Shown: piece after piece, positions 54,801 through 64,000 of the stretch | Layout of the letters: each line of letters opens with the position of its first letter | Numbering within the stretch: position 1 is the first letter of the stretch | Assembly: GCA_963669155.1 (NCBI GenBank) | Contig: OZ022596.1 | Span: forward strand, 18,463,379-18,527,378 | Source of the DNA: Arbacia lixula | Lineage: Eukaryota; Echinodermata; Echinoidea; Arbacioida; Arbaciidae | Reading direction: 5' to 3' | Length of the DNA stretch: 64,000 bases | The notes under the pieces: model-generated | The model's input: the letters and a program-made list of their open reading frames with translations, nothing else | What the model was told of the DNA's origin: nothing | Databases searched by the model: none | Position numbers and translations under genes: made by a program

Positions 54801-57800
54801 AAAACTGGAAACTGACTTTAAGAGAAACTATAGCGATCAGTAGATTTTGAGGTGGTTTTGGGCCGGTCGTCCGAAACCTACAGCCTAGAGACCGTTCATG
54901 GTCCGCACCGGTTCCGCTCCACTTTGCATGCGTTCAATGGGAGCAACGCCCGCATCGCGCTTTGACAGGGACAACACGATTATAAATGTAGACGATGGTT
55001 AGTGCGTTTCAAACGTAAACAAGGATAGTTTTTCACTTTTCCTGAAAATGTTCGTAATGCTATGACTGATATTTCATTCACATTATCGTTAGGTTATACG
55101 GGTCAATCCACGTGAAATCAACCAATTTTCAGACGATTTGTAACCCGACCCCCTTCAATTTTCTTCAAACTCGCATCAAATGTTCCCCCAAGTGTCTGAC
55201 GGAAGATTCTGAAATATTTTGCCCCAAAGTCAAATGGTTGCTAAGATACGGCCTCCCTTAGCAACCAATGCGTGATCAAACAACTGAGTTTAAATAAAAT
55301 TTGCTATTTTTGATTGACCGCTGCAGCCAAGTTAGATGAGTTACATTGCTCATTTCCTGTAAATTGAAAGAACTTTATAGTCTTAACATGCACAATGTAT
55401 TCTGGTGCCGATCGGACAACCCATTCTTACGCATGACGTCAAAGAAAATGGTGTTAAGCTTCAATGGCAATGTGTTCGGGTGCATGTTTGGAAGCTGATA
55501 ACTTTAAAACTAAATTAGTTTAGAACCCACAATTTTGCAGATATATAGTCGTTTACTAGCTCTACCCAAATACCAAAAATTGATCAAAAAACATGCATCG
55601 TTTTCTCGTAGAGCGCCCTCAAAATTTGATTTTTTTAAAAAGTTGCCAAGTTCAAGGTCTCAAATCACCACTCGTCCCATTGAGGATCGACACCAATTTT
55701 GGTGTGTTGATAGACTTTTACCTATATTTTTATAGGATACCTAAACACTTTTGTGACCGAAATGTTAAATAGCTGATTTAAGCATTTGAAAATGGTTGTA
55801 AACACCCCAAAATCTATGTAAAATGTCACATTGGATTTTAAGCACATTTCAAATTGTGATAACTCAGAGATGAAAAGCCAAAATACAATGATATCTTCTG
55901 TGATAATAGTCTGTTATTAGTACTGAAAGAATATACATCACAAATACTTTTGTTTTTTTGTCAATGACCTCAAAAAAGCGCCTGAAAATCACAAGAAACA
56001 ATAAATCAGTCAATTTTCCGTAACCATGGTTACCATAATGGTGTTAATGTGTGTTTACATTGATTTCTAATGGTGTGTCATTTCAGTACTAATGGTGACT
56101 TAAAGCTGATAACTGCATATCATGTTTTAATATATATTTTCTTTTAGCTTCACATAATACCTTAAGTCATGTTCATATCTATTGACCTTGACACCATTCT
56201 GAAAGAGCTGTATAAGCCTAAAAATTAGCATATTCTCAACACCAGTGAGCTTTACATCACATTTCAAAATCATTTTCCTCTCGCACAGAATGCCTGATCA
56301 TGTCGATATATGGAGTATTGGAAGTCTGGAATTAGTATTTAGAGGATCTAGTATTATTTGATTTGCCTAAAATGAAAATGACCTTGAAAATACACCTAGA
56401 AATCATCATAACAAAAGCAACAATCTCTCAAATTTCCAATAATAGATTGTGGACACCGGCTTTGAGTTGAGTGCCATTTTAATATGAATACTGACTCAAG
56501 TTTGATAATTGCAAATCTGTTGCCCTTTTTGTTCCATTTTGAGTTGCAAATAATATTTAAAGTAAAAATAACATTGACCTTGACATAAATGTAAGATTAG
56601 TCGTAAATGTCTCTGAGCATAAGTCACAATATGAGTTTTACACTTTTATTTGTAGCTTAAAATGGAAGAAAAGGGAACATGATTAACAATTATCGGCTTT
56701 AAATTCACTATTGATATTAAAATGACACATCTTTTTTTATTGAAAGTCTTTGTAAAATGCCTTACAATAGAAATATTGATTTTTTGTGATTTTCAGCTGT
56801 ATTTTCAAGGTCATTGTTATGTTAGATAAATGAGATAATACTATATACTCTAAACACTTATCAAAGTATACCACTACTGCAAATATCGACATGATCAGGC
56901 ATTCTGTCCGAGAGAAAAGTGATTTTAAAATATGATGTAAAGCTCACCGGTGTTGAGAATATGCTAATTTTTAGGCTTATACAGCTCTTTCAGAATGGTG
57001 TCAAGGTCAATAGATATGAACATGACTTAAGGTATTATGTGAAGCTAAAAGAAAATATATATTAAAACATGATATGCAGTTATCAGCTTTAAGTCTCCAT
57101 TAGTACTGAAATGACACACAATTAGAAATCAATGTAAACACACATTAACACCATTATGGTAACCATGGTTACGGAAAATTGACTGATTTATTGTTTCTTG
57201 TGATTTTCAGGCGCTTTTTTGAGGTCATTGACAAAAAAACAAAAGTATTTGTGATGTATATTCTTTCAGTACTAATAACAGACTATTATCACAGAAGATA
57301 TCATTGTATTTTGGCTTTTTATCTCTGAGTTATCACAATTTGAAATGTGCTTAAAATCCAATGTGTCATTTTACATAGATTTTGGGGTGTTTACAACCAT
57401 TTTCAAATGCTTAAATCAGCTATTTAACATTTCGGTCACAAAAGTGTTTAGGTATCCTATAAAAATATAGGTAAAAGTCTATCAACACACCAAAATTGGT
57501 GTCGATCCTCAATGGGACGAGTGGTGATTTGAGACCTTGAACTTGGCAACTTTTTAAAAAAATCAAACTTTGAGGGCGCTCTACGAGAAAACGATGCATG
57601 TTTTTTGATCAATTTTTGGTATTTGGGTAGAGCTAGTAAACGACTATATATCTGTAAAATAGTGGGTTCTAAACTAATTTAGTTTTTAAGTTATCAGCTT
57701 CCAAACATGCACCCGAACACATTGCCATTGACGCTTAACACCATTTTCTTTGACGTCATGCGTAAGAATGGGTGGTCCGATCGGCACCAGAATACATTGT

Positions 57801-59105
57801 GCATGTTAAGACTATAAAGTTCTTTCAATTTACAGGAAATGAGCAATGTAACTCATCCAACTTGGCTGCAGCGGTCAATCAAAAATAGCAAATTTTATTT
57901 AAACTCAGTTGTTCGATCACGCATTGGTTGCTAAGGGAGGCCGTATCTTATCAACCATTTGACCTTGGGGCAAAATATTTCAGAATCTTCCGTCAGACAC
58001 TTGGGGGAACATTTGGTGCGAGTTTGAAGAAAATTGAAGGGGGTCGGGTTAACACCATTGGTTGATTTCACGTGGATTGACCCGTACTACCTATTCCTGT
58101 TCAGTTTCATGACTTTGGCAAATGGGACACTGGCTTTAACGTATTTTATATAAAATGTAAATAAAAAAAAATGTCATCCGGACTCACCTGCATACAACAT
58201 GACGTTGTTATACGAAAAGGCTGCCAGCACGAGGGCACTCACGAAGGAGAGGATGGATATCTGCATGATGAAGTGATCCGAAAAGCACAGCCGAAGCACA
58301 TACCCTCCGATCACGAGTCCTACGCGTAAACAAATAGTTATCATAGCACCATCAAAGATGTCGTTGCCGCTTCTACTCATACACTACTGGGCCATGTGGC
58401 ATATAGGGGTTTGATGATTAAAACTTACCACCAATGGTAACTATCATGATAACAGGTGCAATGAGAGCTCATTGGATGTTGCTATGGTAATTACCATTGA
58501 TGGTTACGAAACTTGAAAACCTATGTGAAACATGACTCTGATTAGATAAACATCAATAATGCATAAAAAAGTTAACATGCTTGTTTTTAGAATTGGTCGA
58601 TATGATGTGAATTTGATGTTTTTCCTTTGTCGATGGAATGCACAGTTTCCTAGTGCTTAAAATCGACAATTAGCTGCTCTTTTTAACACTGCATGTGTTG
58701 GCCCCATTCCATATCTGCGTTCAGACTGAGAAGTGCTATTAGTATAGGGCCCTATGTGTGTGTTTTTTAAAGATAAGTGAAAGTTACGCACGATTTAACG
58801 CACGACTGGTGACCTATTCTTGTGCTAAATCAGATTATCAATGAATATGATTCACATCAGCTGAAGTTGCAATCTGATCTTGGTAAATAGAAATTATTGT
58901 TACAAACGTCTGAATACAAAGTTTATGATCAGTAAAATTTGATTAGGATTGTTGGAAATTAACTCCCACTATGTTAAAACAGGAACAAATATGGGTATCT
59001 GGTTTAACACAAAAACAGGTCAACAGTCGTGCGTACAGTCTTTCGAAGCTTACGAGCAGCTTGGTTTGTTTCCACAAACTGATCTTATTATCCTGTTTAA
59101 ATATG

Positions 59106-59137
<32 letters not shown>

Positions 59138-61212
59138 TATACTGCGCATGTTGCAACTTACCGAAAGAGCTGAAAAGAAACGTCAGACCATTGAATATCC
59201 CGATGAGGGCGCTAGACCAGCAGAACGGCTGACCTAAAGAAAAGGAAACATAATTATGTTCAGGTTATAATCATTATAAACATTTTCTTGAACGATAAGG
59301 CTATTGGTAAGGGCTCACAAGGTAGGCGTCAGTTAATGCGTCAATTACTTACAAGATATCTCTGATGTTGGGTCCATCCTGACGTATAAATCATGGCGCG
59401 TGTGTATCGCATCCAGTGTGGGCTGATTCATTGTTTTGTTTGCGATTGAATAATGTATTAACTGACCCATTCACGTAATGGTTTCATAATCCATTTTACG
59501 CATTTTTCTACCACGTCTTTACTATTAATTTCACATCCCTATCTATATTACGCACCAAGAGGGCGAATCCGCATGGGCCCTATTGCATAAAACCTACCAT
59601 CGATGGTAATTTTGCTCCATTGGCAGCTGCTATGGAAATTTGATTGGTTGTCGAGCAATGTCACTATGGTAGTTACTATTAAGGGAAGAGTTACCATAAG
59701 TTTTATGCAACGGGGCCCTGCATGTACTACAACAATATGAATGTTCTCCTGTGGTCCGTCTATTTTTCGAAACAGGTATTTTAGCTTGGGTTGGCTGAGT
59801 AAAGTGCACCGTGTGTAAAGCACCTGGGGATAATCTTATATCAGGCGCTATCATAGTAGAAGTTCATCTTCATTACATGATATGAAATTCTTAATGTTAC
59901 TGTTAATTTTACTGCGTATTGTCTCGTTCGTTGAATTTTTTAGAATGTTGACATGTATTGTATTTATCTATTTATCTATTGATATGTATTGTATTTATAT
60001 ATTTATCTATTTATTATCTATCTAGTTATCTATTTATCTACAATACTTTGTCATAGAAGACTCCCATCGTCATTACATGACATGAAGTTTTTAATGCTAC
60101 TGTTGATTTTACTTGTTCGTTGAATTTGTTATGTATTGTAATGTATTCTTTTTAACTTCCAGGGACATCAGTGACAGCAGTTTTATAACTGAAGAGACCA
60201 CCCTTCTGAAATAAAGCTGAAATAAATAAATGAACATGCAAATCGAATATTATTATTATCATCATTATCAATGTCCGGTTCTCTTACCCTCAGCAACCAG
60301 GACATTAGTTGACAGGAAGGACACGATGATGAGAACGAATTGGAAGAGGATCACATTATACGACACCATCTTCCAACACCTTCCATTCGCGTCCGATCGG
60401 AAAAGATCGGCAATTCCTCCGATGAACTTCATTAACCCGAACCCGCCTTTCGATAAGCGTTCGGCTTCCGGTCGCGTCGGATCGCTCAGCTTCGGAGCCG
60501 CCTTCGGGAGGCTCTCAGGAAGGAAGAAGACGTAGATCGCGCACATGATCATGAGGCCGAGGATGGTGTAGTACACTGGTGGGAAGCCGGTCACCTGCAC
60601 CATGAAGCCGACGCCGACCTGCCCCGCGCCCGCCCCGACACTGGTCAGGCACTCCAGGATGACCATGCGATAGGTCCGCGTCGTGCTCGTGGTCGTATCG
60701 GCGATGTACGCAAAAGAGCACGCCACCAACGTCACGAAATCCCCACAGAGTCCCAGCGGGAGCGTTCCGATGATGAGGACCCAGAGTGGGAGGTGTAGTT
60801 GCGCTACAAGCGCGTAGAAAATAGAGTAAACCGCAAATCCGGTAATGGGGAACAGCATGGCCGCACGACGCCCCTTAGCGTCGCTCAACGCGCCGATGAG
60901 ATTGGCTGAGAACAAAGCAGGTAAGGCTTGCGCGACGGCTATATACAGCGTCCAATAAGACGTCTGGGTTTGAACTTCGATGTAACGATCATACTCTTCA
61001 GAAGACGAGTTCAGTGCGCACGCAACACTCGTGTTAGTCGTCGGGTTGGTGAAATTGGCCTCCTGGGACAGCCGTTTGTTGAGATATTCAACCCGCAGCA
61101 TGATGAGCATCCCATAGGCCAGCATGAAAACGACGGTAAGCGGCTCGACAATGAGTCTACACCTCCACGATTTTCTAGCCGATTGGTGATCGGCGGATGA
61201 GACCTTCTCCAT
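51796..61212 (-). CDS. SLC46 family transporter (proton-coupled folate transporter-like), six coding exons
   Basis: A 483-residue, 12-helix major facilitator protein, expected to sit in the plasma or lysosomal membrane and move folate-like or other small solutes with protons. Coding exons run 61212-60288, 59233-59162, 58319-58188, 54650-54567, 53099-52943 and 51877-51796 (1452 nt including the TAA). All five introns are GT-AG and phases agree. The MFS loop 2-3 signature GALSDAKGRR is at residues 107-116. The first extracellular loop has N-x-S/T sites at 53, 60 and 68, and the central loop ends near 280. The C-terminal half has GQPFCWSSALIG and SKLIGPGEQG, typical of SLC46. The start ATG has a good context (GTCACCATGG); an upstream acceptor-like TTGATACAG at 61222 suggests a separate 5' UTR exon. 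SLC46A1, A2 or A3 orthology cannot be decided. Confidence 0.9.
51948..52276. mobile_element. GGGCCC-type MITE interrupted by a TTAA-family MITE half (intron 5)
   Basis: The left end AGGGCCCTGTCGCATAAAAC and right end GTACGTTTTCTGAAACGGGG belong to the 17567 family. Between about 51970 and 52140 lies half of the 16087 family (GTTCGGGCCGAACATTTTAG, ACAATACATGAATTCAAG, TTGTCTTCCCAGTATA). A nested pair in intron 5 of the transporter gene. Confidence 0.6.
52797..52912. mobile_element. Short palindromic MITE (intron 5)
   Basis: AATTATTGCAACTTACCATG and ATGGTAAGTTACAATAATT form the ends, with GAGAGCTCATTGGCTG near the centre. Same general type as 58425-58525. It ends only about 30 bp before the splice donor of exon 5. 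Confidence 0.7.
52943..53099 (-). CDS. SLC46-like coding exon 5
   Basis: 157 nt after CCACCGTCATCCAG. It encodes VLFAASGCIQSLGTLLSPLI and the last membrane helix (GGFIFVTMAITFLLPFVLT). The donor CTT|GTAAGTAAT is a strong match. Reading through it would give a stop at once, but splicing to the exon at 51877 restores a frame with a hydrophilic tail. A second AG inside the exon (TTGTTTGCAG) is less likely because it would remove VLFAA of the family pattern. Confidence 0.88.
54354..54400. repeat. (GAATT)n microsatellite (intron 4)
   Basis: ATTGAATTGAATTGAATTGA and imperfect continuations in intron 4. Confidence 0.9.
54567..54650 (-). CDS. SLC46-like coding exon 4
   Basis: 84 nt between TGTCTCCTATGCAG and GTAACTGAAG. 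It encodes MGTLRMLAMPICRAKMSK and LIGPGEQ; the SKLxGPxEQG motif is typical of the SLC46 family and continues across the next splice junction. Phase 1 at both ends. Confidence 0.9.
55099..58084. mobile_element. 2986-bp palindromic (foldback) element in intron 3
   Basis: Ends are CGGGTCAATCCACGTGAAAT and ATTTCACGTGGATTGACCCG, with TA on each side (55097-55098 and 58085-58086). The arms stay closely matched for about 1.25 kb, for example AAGTGTCTGACGGAAGATTC at 55191 against GAATCTTCCGTCAGACACTT at 57982. They become more diverged toward the centre near 56620. There is no ORF of significance. The flanks (TGTTCGTAATGCTATGACTG before, GTTTCATGACTTTGGCAAATG after) are Z-flank sequence of the PP repeat. 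A TA duplication suggests a Tc1/mariner-type or similar transposase, but a foldback this long cannot be classified by eye. Long-TIR TU elements are known from sea urchins. Confidence 0.9.
58188..58319 (-). CDS. SLC46-like coding exon 3
   Basis: 132 nt between GTTTACGCGTAG and GTGAGTCCG. It encodes LVIGGYVLRLCFSDHF and a helix (ISILSFVSALVLAAFSYNN). Phase 1 at both ends. The following intron holds the 3-kb palindrome. Confidence 0.9.
58425..58525. mobile_element. Short palindromic MITE (intron 2 side)
   Basis: AAACTTACCACCAATGGTAA and TTACCATTGATGGTTACGAA with GAGAGCTCATTGG inside, in intron 2 about 100 bp upstream of exon 3. Same type as 52797-52912. Confidence 0.6.
59117..59141. repeat. (TA)n microsatellite
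   Basis: AT dinucleotide run in intron 2, about 20 bp from the donor of exon 2. Confidence 0.9.
59162..59233 (-). CDS. SLC46-like coding exon 2
   Basis: 72 nt between TTTTCTTTAG and GTAAGTTGC. It adds 24 codons in phase 1-1 with the family motif QPFCWSSALIGIFNGL. Too short to stand out as an ORF; found by splice sites and phase. Confidence 0.88.
59575..59718. mobile_element. GGGCCC-type palindromic MITE (intron 1)
   Basis: GGGCCCTATTGCATAAAACC on the left and AAGTTTTATGCAACGGGGCCC on the right, with ACCATCGATGGTAA-type inner palindromes. A well-preserved copy of the 17567 family. Confidence 0.8.
59956..60040. repeat. (TCTA/TTTA)n imperfect microsatellite (intron 1)
   Basis: Repeated TATTTATCTATTTATCTAT words with interruptions. 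Confidence 0.8.
60288..61212 (-). CDS. SLC46-like coding exon 1 (residues 1-308)
   Basis: 925 nt, ending in phase 1 at GCTGAGG followed by GTAAGAG. It encodes the cytosolic N-terminus, TM1 near 21-40, the glycosylatable extracellular loop 41-85, TM2-TM6, the central loop (about 235-280, with KLSDPTRPEAERLSKGG) and TM7. Aspartate 111 in SDAKGRR corresponds to the conserved loop aspartate of the family. An in-frame extension upstream begins only with TTG at 61242, so the ATG at 61212 is preferred. The exon is much richer in GC than the surrounding repeats. Confidence 0.9.
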
Positions 61213-61868
61213 GGTGACGTTCTGTATCAAATATGGTGACAAAACAGGGATAAATAGTCTTAAGGAAAAAGGAACTTCTGGAATGAGCCAACAAAGTAGA
61301 AAAACATTTTCGGAATTGATGTTTGTTTTTTACATTATCACCTTTTCCTTAACACTAGCACCGCCCACCAGTACCACTTAGAGACTGCTACTAACACCAC
61401 TTCTAAGATCAATATCACTAATTCCACGAACAACCCAAGCACTACACTATCACAACATACACCACACTTCTAACACCAGCAATACTTTACACCATGCACC
61501 AGCATTACTTCCAATAACATGACCACTGAGACCATCATCACTACTACCAGTATGATCATTTTCATACACCAACAACACCACCAGCACCACTAATAACATC
61601 ACCATCGCACCACTACCAACATCAGTACAACTAATATAAGACCACCACCACCACCACCACCACCACTACCATCACCAGCACCATGATCCAAGACCACCGC
61701 CACCACTACCAACACCCAAACTACTATAAAACACCACCATCACCAACACTTTACACCACCAGCACCACAAATGCCACCATTACCACCATATCCACCACAC
61801 CGACACCCACATCAAGTCTCTTGCAAAGTCTCTTTGGAAGTAGGAGACGGTCAAAAACACGGTATTAC
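61213..61868. other. Upstream region of the SLC46-like gene, ACC-rich
   Basis: Immediately upstream of the start is a possible splice acceptor (ATATTTGATACAG). Positions about 61365-61800 are rich in ACC/CAC/ATC words, with a pure (ACC)8-like run near 61640-61663. I see no TATA box or other promoter element I would defend. Confidence 0.45.
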
Positions 61869-61975
61869 GTCGTGTGGCAATTGGAATTGCCACACGACCT
61901 TAATAAGTGCGTTGTGTGGTAATTCCAATTGCCACACGACGTAATTATTTAGGTCGTGTGGCTGCTTCCATAGTC
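61869..61975. repeat. Nested palindromes GTCGTGTGGCAATT
   Basis: 61869-61898 is a 30-bp palindrome, perfect except for the central GG. A second, slightly imperfect copy with a CC centre lies at 61911-61940, and a half copy (GGTCGTGTGGC) follows at 61952. The set can form alternative hairpins and lies about 700 bp upstream of the transporter start codon. Confidence 0.85.
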
Positions 61976-62535
61976 TCCCGGCCCCCACTAGCATGCCTAT
62001 GGTCCCAGCAAACACTGCTTAAAGAATGCTAGCCTACTGCCCTGGAGGCGAGGAAGAGGAAAGTCCAGGACAGGTCAGGTCAGAGGGATTAGGGCCTAGT
62101 CTGTATTACCAGACATAGTTGTGTCCGTGCACTCCACAGCCCCAGTACCTAGGCTAAAAGAATGCTACCTCACTGCGGGGACCCCCACCCCACCCCCTCA
62201 TCATCCTCCTTATGAACTTTGAAGACTCCAGTTCACCACGCCAAATCAAGTATTAACCCTCTTAGTACTAAACACGAAGTGGCTAAATTGACTAATTACA
62301 CATGTCATACACCAGTGGTTTTCTGAGGATCATACTCGCTAATCTCTGGTCATGCTATGGTGGCTTCTTCGGAGCAAAAGTGATTATTGTTTGTTGCTGC
62401 TCACCCTGGCGGCGGAAGCCGGATTACATAATATGTCTCGTAAATGATACCAGGTATCTATTTCCCATCCCTGGTCATCCCTGGTTGAGGAGAGGTCATC
62501 GACGCCTCCGCGAATTCCCGATTATGGACATTTAA
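61976..62535. other. Non-coding stretch
   Basis: A C run with CCCACCCC at 62181-62199 and otherwise unique sequence. The ORF at 62302-62535 has no recognisable domain. I see no supported gene. Confidence 0.4.
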
Positions 62536-63013
62536 AGGGATAGTTCACCCTGAAATTGAGTTGGTTTCAATCAAAGCAGACACGTGAAAGAAACATATTA
62601 GTGAAGGTCTCGTGAAAATCCGTCAAAGGAAAAGAAAGTGGTTATAATATTTTGATTATGTGACGTTACGTGCGAGGTCCTCTCCCACATGTGTACAATT
62701 TTTATTGAAAATATGCATGTTCTCAAAAAGATATGCGTCATTTTTCTTGTGCTTTTGATAAATTATTAAAAACACGTGTTTGTTTTACACATACCTGTAT
62801 GAAAAAATGTCATTCCGTTGTCAAAAACAAAAAAAGGCAATTATTCTGCACACACCAAATGGGAGAGCAACTCGCACATGACGTCACAAAATGGAAATTT
62901 CAAATGATCTTAACTTCATCATTTGACGGATTTTTGTAAAACCTTCTATTTTTACGTTTCTTTCGTGCTTCTGCTTTTATTGAAACCAACTTGTCCTCAG
63001 GCTGAACTACTTC
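62536..63013. mobile_element. MITE with AGGGATAGTTCACCCT ends
   Basis: Starts after TTAA (62532-62535) with AGGGATAGTTCACCCTGAAA and ends near CAGGCTGAACTACTTCT. The internal halves mirror each other: GTGAAAATCCGTCAAAGG against TTTGACGGATTTTTGTAAAA. Related sequence occurs at 63504-63844, 52641 (left end) and about 2270-2405. The right TTAA is not visible, so that end is approximate. Confidence 0.6.
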
Positions 63014-63503
63014 TATAGAGGGGAACTACAGTTCCAATAGAAGTTGCTCTCGGTTTTAATGAAACTGGTAATGATAAAAACAATCTCTGTGATAATTGCA
63101 ATGCAGCATAATTCGTAGAAGAATTACAGAGCCTTTCGTAATGAATTTGAGTTATGCGATTCTGGGTGAAGGTAAACATGATTTACGTATGATTTGAAGC
63201 AAATGTTTCAATTCAAAATGCTTAAACTCTTAATAATCATACCAGTAAAAGTGTTCACCACATTTAATGCATGGAAGGGAAATCAAAGCCGCGTCTCATT
63301 AGGCGGATTAGTGTTTTAAATAAACAGACTCCAGGGGGGAACTACGCCGCTGCATTACGTAACTTTAAGTTGGTTACGTAACTTCAAGTTGAATGTTAAG
63401 TGGTTACAGGTGACTGAGTTTAAGCTATTTCTTTGTGACCCTGCATAGGTAACGGTCAAACGCGAAGGCGGGATCCTTTCAGCCTAGGCCTATATACATT
63501 TAA

Positions 63504-63844
63504 AGAAAAAGTCCACCCTAAAATGTAACTGGTTTTAGTTATAGCCTTAAAATTAAAGCAACTTATTGGTAGGGGTTTGACGAAAATCCGGCAAAGGATA
63601 AGAAAGTTATGTGTTTTTATAGCTTGAGTATCAAATACACCGGTAAAATGATTAACACTATTTCTTAGGAAATGGCCATTACAAAAAAGTTCACATTTTG
63701 GAGAGCAACTCGCAAAATAAAAAGTAAACAAATTCATAACTTTCTTATCCTTTGGCGAATGTTCATCAAAACTTCACTTATATGTTTATTTCAGGTTTCT
63801 GCTTTTCTGAAAACCCAACTATATTGAGGGTGGACGTTTCCCTA
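63504..63844. mobile_element. MITE related to 62536-63013
   Basis: Starts after TTAA (63500-63503) with AGAAAAAGTCCACCCTAAAA and ends GAGGGTGGACGTTTCCCT. The internal mirror is GGATAAGAAAGTTATG and TTTCTTATCCTTTGG. Non-coding. Confidence 0.6.
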
Positions 63845-64000
63845 TAATAGTCGATGGAGATCTGGATGTCGTATTGAATTAACAACGTCACGAAGTGGTT
63901 TGCCTCAAATATAAATGTATTCAAGATTTTGTTTTCCAAAGAACGAGAAGAACGACTTGAAAATCTTAGAGATGCGATGTCATTGGAAATAATATTCAAC
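63845..64000. other. Window end, non-coding
   Basis: The last 150 bp show no recognisable gene or repeat. An open frame on the minus strand crosses the edge but has no domain signature. Confidence 0.4.

Noticed and set aside
61213-61242. Upstream N-terminal extension of the transporter
   Set aside because: The frame extends to a TTG, not an ATG. The ATG at 61212 has a strong context and the extension overlaps a likely splice acceptor.

Overview
The window is eukaryotic, AT-rich and dominated by repeats. Introns with GT-AG borders, L1/Tx1-like non-LTR retrotransposons, hAT-like and TTAA-target DNA transposons, long microsatellites and foldback elements all argue for an animal. The mix of elements and an SLC46-type transporter gene fit a marine invertebrate deuterostome, most likely an echinoderm. 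The species call is inference; nothing in the sequence proves it.

Only one host gene can be supported. It is a complete six-coding-exon SLC46 (proton-coupled folate transporter-like) major facilitator gene on the minus strand, 61212 down to 51796, encoding 483 residues. Its splice phases agree throughout. Intron 3 holds a 2986-bp near-complete palindrome (55099-58084) flanked by TA.

Positions 1-51.4 kb are nested transposons. Seven copies of one LINE family (LINE-A; C-terminal RT, zinc-knuckle and 3' UTR sequences) lie at 1, 9.3-13.7, 30.5-34.5, 35.6/38.3, 40.4-41.5, 42.4-42.8 and 45.5-49.0 kb. One copy each of two related families lies at 21.8-23.0 (LINE-B) and 24.6-26.4 kb (LINE-C). Two LINE-A copies keep nearly complete polymerase ORFs, each broken by a single in-frame stop. 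A separate A-tailed family that carries CA/GT microsatellites lies at 4.5-7.8 and 14.2-16.5 kb.

The host of most LINE copies is a repeat I call the paired-palindrome (PP) module. It has a first palindrome P1 (built on GTACCCACCACGGCAGTGGATAC), an AT-rich core of about 300 bp, then a second palindrome P2 (TTGTCATCGAT ... ATCGATGACAA) and a flank Z beginning TGATCTGAAAATG. At least eleven modules, several incomplete, lie between 18.8 and 45.5 kb. A diverged second family (F2) with the same architecture lies at 1.7-14.2 kb. LINE-A, LINE-B, LINE-C and other A-tailed inserts repeatedly sit at the P2/Z junction, always with the 5' end at P2 and the poly(A) at Z, in several independently truncated copies. 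This looks like target-site-specific retrotransposition into another repeat, as known for Xenopus Tx1L in Tx1D, and is the most interesting signal in the window.

Other nested events are resolved by paralogous empty sites: a 2.6-kb hAT-like element with an 8-bp duplication inside a LINE 3' UTR, a 1.4-kb element with a 5-bp duplication inside a LINE ORF, and two TTAA-flanked MITEs inside other repeats. Positions 61.2-64 kb, upstream of the gene, hold simple repeats, short palindromes and two TTAA-type MITEs; no gene was recognised there. No tRNA, rRNA or CRISPR array was seen.
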